From: AP-15 sp963702685
GTDB lineage: Bacteria; Pseudomonadota; Alphaproteobacteria; ATCC43930; CGMCC-115725
DNA length: 64,000 nt
Assembly (NCBI GenBank): GCA_963702685.1
Contig: CAVPDQ010000012.1
Coordinates: 1 to 64,000, forward strand
Reading direction: 5' to 3'
Part shown: positions 17,976 through 25,671 of the stretch, piece by piece
Numbering within the stretch: position 1 is the first letter of the stretch
Layout of the letters: each line of letters begins with the position of its first letter
Program-made: the position numbers and the translations under genes
Notes under the pieces: generated by a model
What the model was told of the DNA's origin: nothing
Seen by the model: only the letters and a program-made list of their open reading frames with translations
Database searches by the model: none

Positions 17976-18158
17976 TCAGAGCGTACCGACCCCTGGCACG
18001 AGCCACGGGCGATGCGGCTGCTCCTCTGGAGTGGTCGCAGCCGGAGCCGAGATGACCGCAGGCTCGCTCATCACCGCGCGAACTCCGGCGATCTTCGGGT
18101 CATGCGCCTCCGACCACTTCCTGAACCCGTTCGTAGGAATATTCATCGAAATACCCAT
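17976..18158 (-). CDS. small hypothetical protein
   Basis: A 60-residue frame starts at the ATG at 18158, nine bases after AAAAGG; another ATG at 18167 is closer than a ribosome would use. The N-terminal half (MNIPTNGFRKWSEAHDPKIAG) is polar and the rest is Pro/Ala-rich with no membrane segment. I do not recognise a family. An inverted repeat at 18170-18189 overlaps the ribosome-binding region, which hints at regulated translation. Confidence 0.35.
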   Translation of the reverse strand: MGISMNIPTNGFRKWSEAHDPKIAGVRAVMSEPAVISAPAATTPEEQPHRPWLVPGVGTL

Positions 18159-18169
18159 GACTAGCATCC

Positions 18170-18216
18170 TTTTCTAAAATTGTAGAAAATGATATATGGG
18201 GACGATTTCAAATCGT
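18170..18216. promoter_or_regulatory. two short palindromes in an AT-rich upstream region
   Basis: TTTTCTA and TAGAAAA (18170-18176 and 18183-18189) pair around six bases immediately upstream of the small gene starting at 18158, and ACGATTT-C-AAATCGT forms a second palindrome at 18202-18216. Both lie in a marked AT-rich island where a promoter and operator would be expected. Confidence 0.4.
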
Positions 18217-18548
18217 GCAGCGAATTTCTGACGATTTTCTAAAAAATTTCTCGGAGACTTTTGGGAGAAGGGGCTTTCGCTTTAAAGACATGTAGATGAG
18301 TTTTCAATTTGTTTAAAAACTCCATGGGTTTATGACGGGATTCTTCTCGGCCGGGGTCCGGGCGGCGGATCCGAGCTACGGGTCGGTTCGGACGTAAGCT
18401 CGGGAATGCCGACTGCGACGTATCTCGCCTAACTTGATCCGCGGCTCCACTCGGTTGCCGCCACGGGCCCTGGATGGCTCGATGAATTTTGCTGGCGGTT
18501 GGCCAATGCCAGCGCTCAGGAAATCCCAACTGAAGCGCGGGTTTCGAT
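18217..18548. other. non-coding stretch
   Basis: The segment starts AT-rich and becomes GC-rich after about 18340. No frame with a believable ribosome-binding site or recognisable family was seen on either strand. It separates the chaperonin region from the rearranged segment that follows. Confidence 0.4.
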
Positions 18549-18752
18549 GTGCAAAACGACGGCAACGGCCATCTCCTGATCAGCTATGCCGTGCAGGACG
18601 CGGCCAAGCACGATGACGTCGCCGGGGCCGGCAACGGCTTTGTCGACGAATACGACATCGCCAGCGGCAAGCTCACGCGCCTCATTACCGGCGGCGTCTT
18701 GAACTCGCCGTGGGGTCTCGACGTGGCACCGTCCAAATTCCCGGAATTCGCC
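18549..18752 (+). pseudogene. fragment of a TIGR03118-type secreted protein
   Basis: The translated stretch reads GHLLISYAVQDAAKHDDVAG, then GNGFVDEYDIASGKLTRLI and GVLNSPWGLDVAP, matching an internal part of the TIGR03118 family, an extracytoplasmic beta-propeller-like protein of unknown role. Both ends of the gene are absent. The match stops at about 18750, where the sequence changes without a gap into the reverse strand of an unrelated gene. Confidence 0.6.
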
Positions 18753-19279
18753 GGCGGAAACTCGGGCAAAAACCAATCCGGGAAATCGAAATCGATATCA
18801 AACCGCTGCAGATCGCGCCCATCCTGCTGCTTGATCGCGTCGATGACAAAATGCGGAAAGACAAAGCCGCCCTCCTGGTGCTTGGGATGCGGCAACGGAT
18901 AGAAGCCCTTGGGAAACAGGTTCTGATCGCGGATCTGGTCCGGCGTCATCGCCGCCAGGCTCTCCCAGGTCACGCCGGCGGGCAGTTTGACGCGCACCCC
19001 CTCCTGCACCGGCTTCACCCGGTCCATCGTGAGACCGGCGGCGAGGCGATTGCTGAGGTCGTAGCGCTCATTGAGCAGCGCGTTGTGTTCCCGCTCGACG
19101 GCGGGCTTGGCGGCCGCGAGGCGCGCCCTGATCGAGGCGAACAACTCGGTGATGTCGACCGGCATGTAGCTCGACTGGCCGCGCTCGGCTTGCTGCGCGT
19201 TGGCCGGGCCAAAAGCCAAGGTCAAGCCGACGACCGCCAGCAACACCCAACCGCTTCTGCTCTTGGATCGCTGCATCAC
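18745..19279 (-). pseudogene. 3'-truncated secreted cytochrome-like protein
   Basis: Reading leftward from 19279, the product has a signal peptide (SGWVLLAVVGLTLAFGPANAQ) and a conserved body including VKPVQEGVRVKLPAGVTWE, LFPKGFYPLPHPKHQEGGFV and DFPDWFLPEFPP. This looks like the N-terminal half of a periplasmic protein usually annotated as cytochrome B6 or a di-heme cytochrome relative; the heme-binding CxxCH part would lie further on and is missing. Homology ends at about 18750, where the TIGR03118 fragment joins on the opposite strand. The family name is from memory and is less certain than the truncation. Confidence 0.55.
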
Positions 19280-19589
19280 ATCGTCCCCCGATTGGGTGGT
19301 TTGGCGGTGACGAAAGTCTGACGCGTCAAATTGGGCGAGTGGTACCCCGGTTTGTCAACACGCCCCCCTCTTTGGGGTGATGGTGCCATCGCGTTGGCCC
19401 ATGGGGTCCGAACATTTTCCGCTTGAGGTACCGGTTGCCGGGCAACGTACACCGGAAAGCCACCGGCCCCTTGCGGGGACGCCACCGGAATGATTTCCCT
19501 CCCGATCGCAAGGCGGTGCGCCTTCTCGACGCTCCCCGTAATTGGCCGCAGTCGGGCGCCAGTAATCGGCAACCGGAAGCGCAAGTCGG
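19280..19589. other. stretch without a recognisable gene
   Basis: Several frames are open on both strands but none has a known domain or a good ribosome-binding site. It probably represents degraded insertion-sequence material flanking the IS66 remnant. Confidence 0.3.
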
Positions 19590-19800
19590 CGGCCGGCGCT
19601 TTCGATCACCGCATCGGGCGCCGACATGATCGGCCAAGGTCGAGACGTCGAGGTCGACGCCCTCGCGGGCATAGGTTCGCTCTGCGGGTTGAGCGGCTGA
19701 TGCTCGCCGTATTTGGCGTACAGGATTTTCGCCAATAGTCGAGACCGGTCGCATTTGGTGCAGAGCCGCCGCACATGGCCGGGCATATGGCCTCGCCGGC
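19590..19800 (-). pseudogene. IS66-type transposase remnant
   Basis: Leftward, two adjacent frames give RRLCTKCDRSRLLAKILYAK, YGEHQPLNPQSE and then YAREGVDLDVSTLADHVGA. That is the zinc-ribbon-to-catalytic-core junction of an IS66 TnpC transposase (normally HQPLNRQSERYAREG). A base is missing after QSE. No DDE residues, TnpA or TnpB are present. Confidence 0.6.
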
Positions 19801-19866
19801 GGCGCTTGACGACCCGTGACGGCCGGCGGTGTTATAAGAACGAAAACCGAACGAACGAGATCGGCG

Positions 19867-20190
19867 ATGGACAGGATGCCGCCGCGCTACGCCTTCCGGC
19901 TGGAGGATTTGCGGCATTGGCATGTGATCGAAGCCAGTTGCATAAAGTGTTCGCACCGGGCGGTGATCGATCACGCCAGCCTGACCCACGGCCGGGCCAA
20001 CTCAATGCTTCTCACCGAGTTGGAAAAGAAGCTGCGTTGCCGCCGCTGCGGCAACGGCCGTAGATTTTCCATCACCGCCTCGCTGATCTCCGGCGTGAGC
20101 TTGATCGGGTTTCTGGCGTGCTCTCGCCAACCTGGCTCAAATCGATCGTACAGCCCGCTCGTCAGGTACTCCCCTTCCAGCGGCGGATAA
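19867..20190 (+). CDS. small zinc-ribbon protein, C-terminus probably replaced
   Basis: The N-terminal 65 residues, from PRYAFRLEDLRHWHVIEASC through CSHRAVIDHASLTHGR to LEKKLRCRRCGNG, have two CxxC pairs and match a family of small alphaproteobacterial zinc-ribbon proteins of unknown function. After GNGR (about 20060) the frame runs on into the reverse strand of the neighbouring gene until 20190, so the last 40 residues are probably not native. It is a gene joined to other DNA at its 3' end. Confidence 0.5.
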   Translation: MDRMPPRYAFRLEDLRHWHVIEASCIKCSHRAVIDHASLTHGRANSMLLTELEKKLRCRRCGNGRRFSITASLISGVSLIGFLACSRQPGSNRSYSPLVRYSPSSGG

Positions 20191-21145
20191 GCTGCATACT
20201 GCATCACTCCCTGCGCCCGGGCCTCTTCGGGAAGCGCACGGTAATAGTCATTGAGCTGAGCCAAATCGGCTTTTAGCAGTTGGCCTGGCACAAACGCCTG
20301 ATCTCACCCATGAACAAAGGCGCGATCGACGCATGTAGCCGGTCGAAAGAGGTGAACGCGCGACAGAATGGGAGGTAGAAGAGATAGGCCATGTCGTTAC
20401 GGTTCGACGTGCGCACCGCGTCGATTTTCCCTGTCGCAATCGCCAGGTGAACGACGACCTCGCAACGGAAGACATGATCAGCGTATGGCGCGAAGTCCCG
20501 CAGCGGCGGGCCGCCTTGCTTCTTCCATCGCTTCAAGATCGCGGGCCGGTAGCTCACCGGAATGTTCAGGACATCCAGGGCGGCTCTAAAGACCGCATAC
20601 CGCGGGCCATTCGCCAGCGCGATGTCGTCAGCCGCAGCTTTCACCGCCGCAAGGTCCGAGAGCTTCAGCGTGCCGCGTGCCTGCGACGCCTGTCGGATAG
20701 CCGTCAGATCGAGCTTTTCAAGCGCCTCGCGCCACGCCTTCGCATAGTCCCGCTCGACACCGAGGAAGTCCCCTTTTCGCCACCGCCTCACGGCGGCGCT
20801 TTCAGGCATCTCTCCGTAGTAGCTCGCGGTACGCCCACCCGCTTTAATGATCTGCCCTTCGGGAATCACTGGGACCCGGATCATCTCAACTCGATGTCCC
20901 AATAGATCGCCGAGTACCAAGGTCGCGTGATGGACGTTCGGAAACGCGCCGAGCTGCGGCACCTTCGCCGATATCTTTGCAACGACGTCCTCAGCCGTTC
21001 TGCCGTCCGGAGGAGGCTTATGAAGATCCGCCAGCACCTCGGTCAGGAAGATCGGAACGATATTCGCCCGGCAGTGGATTCCAAGCCAGAAGGCTTGATC
21101 CGCATTGAGACTTTGGATCGTCGATTTATCGCAGATGATGATCAT
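20065..21145 (-). pseudogene. conserved hypothetical gene with a frameshift
   Basis: I do not recognise this protein family. From 21145 the frame reads IIICDKSTIQSLNADQAFWL and continues for 290 residues to about 20280. There a missing base stops it, but the next frame continues at once with QAFVPGQLLKADLAQLNDYY through LTPEISEAVMENLRP. The total of about 355 residues is soluble, with a start that resembles a PIN-like strand with Asp (IIICD). The 3' end coincides with the junction to the zinc-ribbon gene on the other strand. Confidence 0.5.
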
Positions 21146-21175
21146 GATTCGAGGTGCTGCTTGGGTGGATAAAGC

Positions 21176-21763
21176 TCATCCGACCTCCTCGCCGCGCAGC
21201 GATCCGGACGCCAGCGGCTTGATGACCGACTTGGCCGAAACGGAAAGATCAAGCCAATCCGCCCAGGACGCGCGGTCGAGAATGACGATTTGGCGATCAT
21301 GATAGCGCGCGATATCGGGACCGGGCTCCATCGTCAGCATGGTGAAGGGCTCGCCGACATCTTTATTGGTTCGCCAGATCCCCGCGATGCAGAACCAGGG
21401 CTCGCCCTTCTTGATGAACAGCCACTTGTCCTTCCTCTTCTTCTTTTTGTCGGCTGGGTCGGTGAACTCGTAAAAGCCATCGGCGATGATAAGGTAGCGG
21501 CCGGAGGTGAACTCGCGGCCTTCGGAGCGGAAATTGTAGACAGGCCGACCATTCTGTCCCGGCCAGCTCCATCGCTGTTGTACGAGATCGCCCGAGTTCC
21601 GCTCGCCGTCGGTCGTCCGCACGATCGGCGCCGTGTCGGTGATTTTGATGTCCTGGCGCGCCTGGATGTTGGGTGCGCCCTCGGAGAACCGGATGTTGAT
21701 CTTGAGGTCTGCGAAGTCCTCAAGGATCGCTGCCGCCTCCACCTTCAATCGATAGTCGTTGCA
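21176..21763 (-). CDS. SOS response-associated (SRAP/HMCES-type) protein
   Basis: SRAP proteins form a thiazolidine crosslink with abasic sites in single-stranded DNA through Cys2. The start is set at 21763 so that the sequence begins MCNDYRL and Cys2 becomes the N-terminus; five further upstream codons (MMSR-) would hide it. Other family features are NFRSEGREF, RYLIIADGFYEF (the active-site strand with Glu) and FTMLTMEPGPDIARYHDRQIVIL with the conserved His. Length, 195 residues, is slightly short for the family. It lies between decayed genes but looks intact. Confidence 0.88.
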   Translation of the reverse strand, partial: CNDYRLKVEAAAILEDFADLKINIRFSEGAPNIQARQDIKITDTAPIVRTTDGERNSGDLVQQRWSWPGQNGRPVYNFRSEGREFTSGRYLIIADGFYEFTDPADKKKKRKDKWLFIKKGEPWFCIAGIWRTNKDVGEPFTMLTMEPGPDIARYHDRQIVILDRASWADWLDLSVSAKSVIKPLASGSLRGEEVG

Positions 21764-21856
21764 CATGCGGCTCATCATTCCTGCGGTGGCACCGACCTGA
21801 GTCCCGTTGCGGAGCGAGGGCGGCTTGTAACGACTCAGAGACCGAGATTTACGCTC

Positions 21857-22108
21857 TCAAAGCGTCCGGAGTTCTTCCAGGTCAGACGCCGTTTTCTGGA
21901 GGATGGCCGCGAAGCACGCGTCACATACCGGCTTTGCCGCGCTATACGCGGCACCAAGCTTCGGAATCTCGATGCAGGACTGTCCAGCCGCGATTTCCGT
22001 GTCGCACCGATAGCAGGATGACTTTCGCTTCACGTCGCGGCGCCGCGGTCTGCCGTTTGTGCCGCCAATCAGAGACGGCGTCGGCCCTTTAGGCGTTTTC
22101 TTTGTCAT
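21857..22108 (-). CDS. small zinc-ribbon hypothetical protein
   Basis: The 83-residue frame starts at the ATG at 22108 with AAGGTGG upstream, and overlaps the last 20 bases of the helicase remnant. A basic N-terminus (GRPRRRDVKRKSS) precedes CYRCDTEI and, 28 residues on, CDACFAAIL: two CxxC pairs that would bind one zinc ion. The family is unknown to me. Its coupling to the helicase suggests the two were one functional unit, perhaps in DNA defence or repair. Confidence 0.55.
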   Translation of the reverse strand: MTKKTPKGPTPSLIGGTNGRPRRRDVKRKSSCYRCDTEIAAGQSCIEIPKLGAAYSAAKPVCDACFAAILQKTASDLEELRTL

Positions 22109-23590
22109 AGTCCACCTTCGCCTTTCTAACCCGCCGAACCAAGGTCTTAAGCAAATCGTCGATATTATAGAGCACACCTCTAAACTCCTCCAGCGACGCT
22201 TCTGCTCTTTCCTTGCCCAGGCGCCTCTCAATCTCCTTATTCACCATCATCGGAGCGCAGATGTAGTTGCTTTTGCCCGTCAGCTTCAGCGACTTGTACT
22301 TGTAAACTAGCTCGGTGCCGGCCTGCGTAAGCTCGACATGATTCAGAAGAATGTTGGCGAGACGCTTTTCCTGTTCCTGGGTTCGACGACGCGCCTCTTC
22401 CCACTCTCGCTGAGGCTGAACGGGGAAGGGCTGGGCCGCTGCCCCTTTGCGCATTGGCGCCTGCTGCGCCATGCGCACCATCTCCTCAGCCTTGCTTGCG
22501 TCAAGTCCAAGAAGTTTCAAACGCTCACGCAAGTCATCGACGATTTGGGTATCTTCGACGGAAGTGAAGTCCTCCTCCCATAGCGACTCGACGATTTCGC
22601 CATGCACGACGACGCGGTCGGATGCGCGTAGGCGCGCGGTGCCATCGAGGACGTTCTGCGGCACCTCGGGGTTCTTCCCCGCCGATGACCTTGTCCCAGA
22701 GCGCCTGGTCATCGTTCTCAAATTCTTTGAATTCTTTGAGCCGTTCATCGAGGTTCATGCCCAAGTGCGTCACGATGTGGCCGACGTTGTCGGGATGACC
22801 CGGATCGTTCTGCACCACCACACGCATGATGCGACCAACAAATTGGATATACGGCGCGAGCGACCGGAAAGGCCGGGAGATCGCCGCGACGCTCAGCTTG
22901 GGGTGGTCGAACCCTTCGCCGAGCATTTGCACCTGAATGATGCAATCCAGCGAGCCATTCCGTAACGCCGCGAGAATAGCAGCCTGCTCGTCTTCTCTTT
23001 GTTTGCTGTGGACGACGTCAGCCGTGAATCCCCGCTCCTGGTAGAGGGACCGGATCTCGCGGGCATGATTGATTGAGCGCGCAACGGCGATGAGCTGGTG
23101 CTGCGTTCCGCTCTGCCGCAACTCTTCGAGCTTCTGCAGGCTGCTATCGACGATGTGCTGATTACAAAGGCGGGCTAAGGCGACTCCCCGGCTGAGCCAA
23201 TCTTCCTGTTTAGCTGCAAGACCTCCTCAAGCGTGTAAGTTCTACCGCTTGAATCGTTGAAGCCGAGTTCAATTGTCGACGGCGCGACGTAGCTCGCCTT
23301 TAGCCGCTTGATGTATCCTTTCAGGGTCGCGTTTCGAAACGGATACCGGAACACCAACTCGCCATCGAGCTCTTGGCGATCGCTCCGGAACGGCGTCGCC
23401 GTGAGGAGGATCACCTTGGCTTTCGGGAAACGATCGATGATCTTCTGCCAGCTTGCGGCAGCGCTATGATGCGCTTCGTCGACAATAATCATGTCGAAGA
23501 AGTCGTCGGGAAACTGCGTCAGCCACTTGTAGACGTTGGTCGCGAGTTGATGCACATTGGTGATGATCAGATGCGACATTCGAGTGCGGA
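22089..23590 (-). pseudogene. DEAD/DEAH-box helicase, 5'-truncated and frameshifted
   Basis: Leftward from 23590 the pieces read SHLIITNVHQLATNVYKWL, the Walker B box DMIIVDEAHHSAA, and motif III LLTATPFRSDRQEL. They are followed by a helicase C-terminal domain (LIAVARSINHAREIRSL, MLGEGFDHPKLSVAAI, QFVGRIMR) and a roughly 200-residue C-terminal extension. The Walker A part is missing: homology begins abruptly where ArdC-associated DNA starts. A base appears to be missing near 23213 and one G too many in GGGG near 22680. The architecture recalls stand-alone superfamily 2 helicases related to type III restriction subunits. Confidence 0.75.
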
Positions 23591-23596
23591 AGTCTG

Positions 23597-23616
23597 GAGG
23601 GGAAGGCCTTCCCCTC
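23597..23616. repeat. 20-base perfect palindrome
   Basis: GAGGGGAAGG is followed at once by its exact complement CCTTCCCCTC. Two more potential hairpins follow: CGGCC and GGCCG around 14 bases at 23616-23639, and CCCC-TTCTGC-GGGG at 23641-23654. The series begins where helicase homology ends, so it marks the edge of the inserted ArdC segment. Confidence 0.55.
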
Positions 23617-23700
23617 GGCCGAGCCTGTCGTCTAGGCCGACCCCTTCTGCGGGGACACCCCACAACGCCCCGAGAGTGAGAGTGCGGACGGGTCTTCCGT

Positions 23701-23753
23701 GACGGGTTGAGGGCTGGGAGAGAGGCTCCCGGCGCCCGTCGCGGAGACCCGCG
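23701..23753 (+). ncRNA. structured 5' leader of ardC, copy A
   Basis: An outer stem GACGGG/CCCGTC (23701-23706, 23735-23740) encloses an eight-pair inner stem GCTGGGAG/CTCCCGGC (23713-23720, 23726-23733) with a five-base loop AGAGG. The outer stem is followed by GCGGAGACC, which supplies the ribosome-binding GGAG seven bases before the ATG. The same architecture, with compensating changes in the inner stem, precedes the ParB-like fragment at 24826-24880. Confidence 0.65.
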
Positions 23754-24707
23754 ATGTCCATACACGCCGCTCGCGCTCGGTCCGGTTCCGGCCGGACGAG
23801 CCTCTACGATGAAATCACCACCAAGATCATCGCCGAGCTGGAGGCCGGCCGCGTGCCCTGGGTCCAGCCCTGGGGAACGGCAGCGGCGAAGGCGCCGCTC
23901 GCCATGCCGAAGAACGCGGCCACCGACCGGTTCTATTCCGGGATCAACGTGCTGATCCTCTGGGGTTCCGTGATCGAGCACGGCTTCCCGATCCAGGGCT
24001 GGCTGACGTTTCGCCAGGCCCTCGGCCTCGGCGGCAATGTCCGCAAGGGCGAGCACGGCACCACCGTCGTCTATGCCGACCGCTTCATTCCCGACGACGA
24101 GAAGAAACGAGCGCGAGAGACCGGCGAGGAAGCGCAAGCGATCCCGTTCCTCAAGCGCTTCACCGTCTTCAACCTGGCGCAATGCGAAGGCCTGCCGGAG
24201 GATCTCATGGTCACCACACCGCCGCCGGAACCCGGGCTGATCGAGCCCAAAGTCGAAGCGCTGATCAAGGCGAGCGGCATCGATTTCCGCATCGGCGGGA
24301 GCCGGGCCTTCTACATGCCCGTGCACGACTATGTGCAAGTCCCGCCGCCGCAAGCCTATTTCGAGCCGATCAACTGGCACCGCACGGCGCTCCATGAGCT
24401 CGGTCATGCCAGCGGCGCCCCACACCGGCTCAATCGCGATCTCTCCGGCTCTTTCGGCTCGAAGAAGTACGCCTTCGAAGAGCTGATTGCCGAGATGAAC
24501 GCCGCGTTTTGTTGCGCCTCGCTCGGCATCGGGCCGACGGTGCGCCACGCCGACTACATCGGCTCCTGGCTCGAAGTGCTACGCGAGGACAATCGCGCCA
24601 TCGTCCGCGCCGCCTCACAGGCGAGCAAGGCCGCAGACTTCCTCCTCGCGTTTCTGCCTGGGGACGACGCGCGGGCCTCCACCGCGAACGGGCGGGAGGC
24701 TGCGTGA
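23754..24707 (+). CDS. ArdC-type antirestriction protein with zincin-like domain
   Basis: The 317-residue protein has the ArdC N-terminal single-stranded-DNA-binding domain (about 15-140; LYDEITTKIIAELEAGRVPW, WLTFRQALGLGGNVRKGEHG, TVVYADRF) and a C-terminal zincin-like metallopeptidase domain with an HExxH motif (ALHELGHASG) and downstream EELIAEMNAAF. Such proteins travel on plasmids and integrative elements and protect incoming DNA from host restriction. It is intact and preceded by a structured leader that carries its ribosome-binding site. It lies between the truncated helicase and a ParB-like fragment. Confidence 0.92.
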   Translation: MSIHAARARSGSGRTSLYDEITTKIIAELEAGRVPWVQPWGTAAAKAPLAMPKNAATDRFYSGINVLILWGSVIEHGFPIQGWLTFRQALGLGGNVRKGEHGTTVVYADRFIPDDEKKRARETGEEAQAIPFLKRFTVFNLAQCEGLPEDLMVTTPPPEPGLIEPKVEALIKASGIDFRIGGSRAFYMPVHDYVQVPPPQAYFEPINWHRTALHELGHASGAPHRLNRDLSGSFGSKKYAFEELIAEMNAAFCCASLGIGPTVRHADYIGSWLEVLREDNRAIVRAASQASKAADFLLAFLPGDDARASTANGREAA

Positions 24708-24825
24708 TGCGCTTCCCTTGCGGTGGTGGGCAAGCCGTCACGCAATGCCGGGTATGTGCGGATGCGCATCTCCGGCTCGGCGGGTCTGCGGCGTTCCAGA
24801 GGAAGAGGGCTGCGCCGGTCTTTGT

Positions 24826-24880
24826 GACGGGTTGGAAGCCGAGAGAGAGTCTTTCGGCGCCCGTCGCGGAGACCATCCCG
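24826..24880 (+). ncRNA. structured 5' leader of the ParB-like gene, copy B
   Basis: The outer stem GACGGG/CCCGTC (24826-24831, 24860-24865) is identical to copy A. The inner stem GCCGAGAG/CTTTCGGC (24838-24845, 24851-24858) differs in sequence from copy A but keeps all eight pairs, with loop AGAGT. GCGGAGACC follows, giving GGAG nine bases before the ATG at 24881. Confidence 0.65.
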
Positions 24881-25141
24881 ATGGCTACTGCCGTTCAGAA
24901 GATCACCCTGTCGTCGTCGCGCGACATCCCCTTCAACAAACTTGTCCTGTCCCAGTCGATTGTTCGGGTGCATGATAACACTTTGATCTGTCTGCGAAAA
25001 CCTTTTCTGCGCACCTCGAAACACCGTATCCACGATCCGTCAGAAATTCGCGCTCTTGAATTCAAAGGGAAATTTGGACAATTCGGAATTTGCTCGGTTT
25101 CGACAACTATCGGCAGCAATCGGTCGATTCTTGTCTGCTAG
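24881..25141 (+). pseudogene. ParB-like gene, 5' fragment only
   Basis: The first 28 residues, MATAVQKITLSSSRDIPFNK and LVLSQS, match the start of plasmid-borne ParB N-terminal-domain proteins, where the text normally continues NVRR and then the ParB box. Here after Ser-Ile-Val-Arg the reading enters AT-richer DNA with no ParB features, so the native gene stops at about 24965. The remaining codons to the stop at 25141 are foreign. It is the downstream partner of ardC, as seen on alphaproteobacterial plasmids, cut by a rearrangement. Confidence 0.65.
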
Positions 25142-25250
25142 CCGCCGACCAGGCCGCAGCCACGCTTCCTAAAAAGACCGTCACAGGCCATCCGTCGCGA
25201 GATAGACATCGAACCATGTCAACGATCGTATCGGACCGCGGCCGTTATCG

Positions 25251-25570
25251 GGCACATTCCTGCTGCGGCTGGAGGGGGTCGGTGTCGCCGCCGTCGCGGC
25301 GCAGCTGAACACAACGGCAAAGCGGGTTTCGACCTGGTCGCGACAGTTTGAGATTTCGGGTCTGAAAGGCCTCGACGAGCGGCCGGGGCGCGGTCGCAAG
25401 GCATCGATCCCGGTGGCGAAAGCGGCGCGTGTCGTCAGCGAGGCGATGCGCCCGCCAAACGGTCGAACCCGCTGGAGCATTCGCTCGATGAGCCGGCATG
25501 CCGGCATCTCGCCCAGTTCGGTTCAGCGTATCTGGTCGAAGAACGAGCTGAAGCCGCACCGCGTGAAAAC
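25251..25570 (+). pseudogene. IS630-family transposase N-terminal fragment
   Basis: One frame reads LRLEGVGVAAVAAQLNTTAK, RVSTWSRQFEISGLKGLDER, and RTRWSIRSMSRHAGISPSSV to KNELKPHRVKT. This is the helix-turn-helix DNA-binding half of an IS630 transposase. The DDE domain is absent: the match ends after HRVKT at about 25570. What follows (25576-25620) reads EPVNPADPYAPENRR in another frame, reminiscent of the tail of OmpA/MotB-type proteins. A start is not evident. Confidence 0.7.
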
Positions 25571-25671
25571 CCAGCGAGCCGGTCAACCCGGCCGATCCCT
25601 ATGCCCCGGAAAACCGGCGGTCGTCGTGATCAACCTCGGCAGCTGACGACGGCGACGACAACGCCGCGGCG

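Noticed and set aside
18239..18565. 108-codon leftward frame in the spacer after the chaperonin region
   Set aside because: No ribosome-binding site at its start, no recognisable domain, and its composition shifts abruptly midway.
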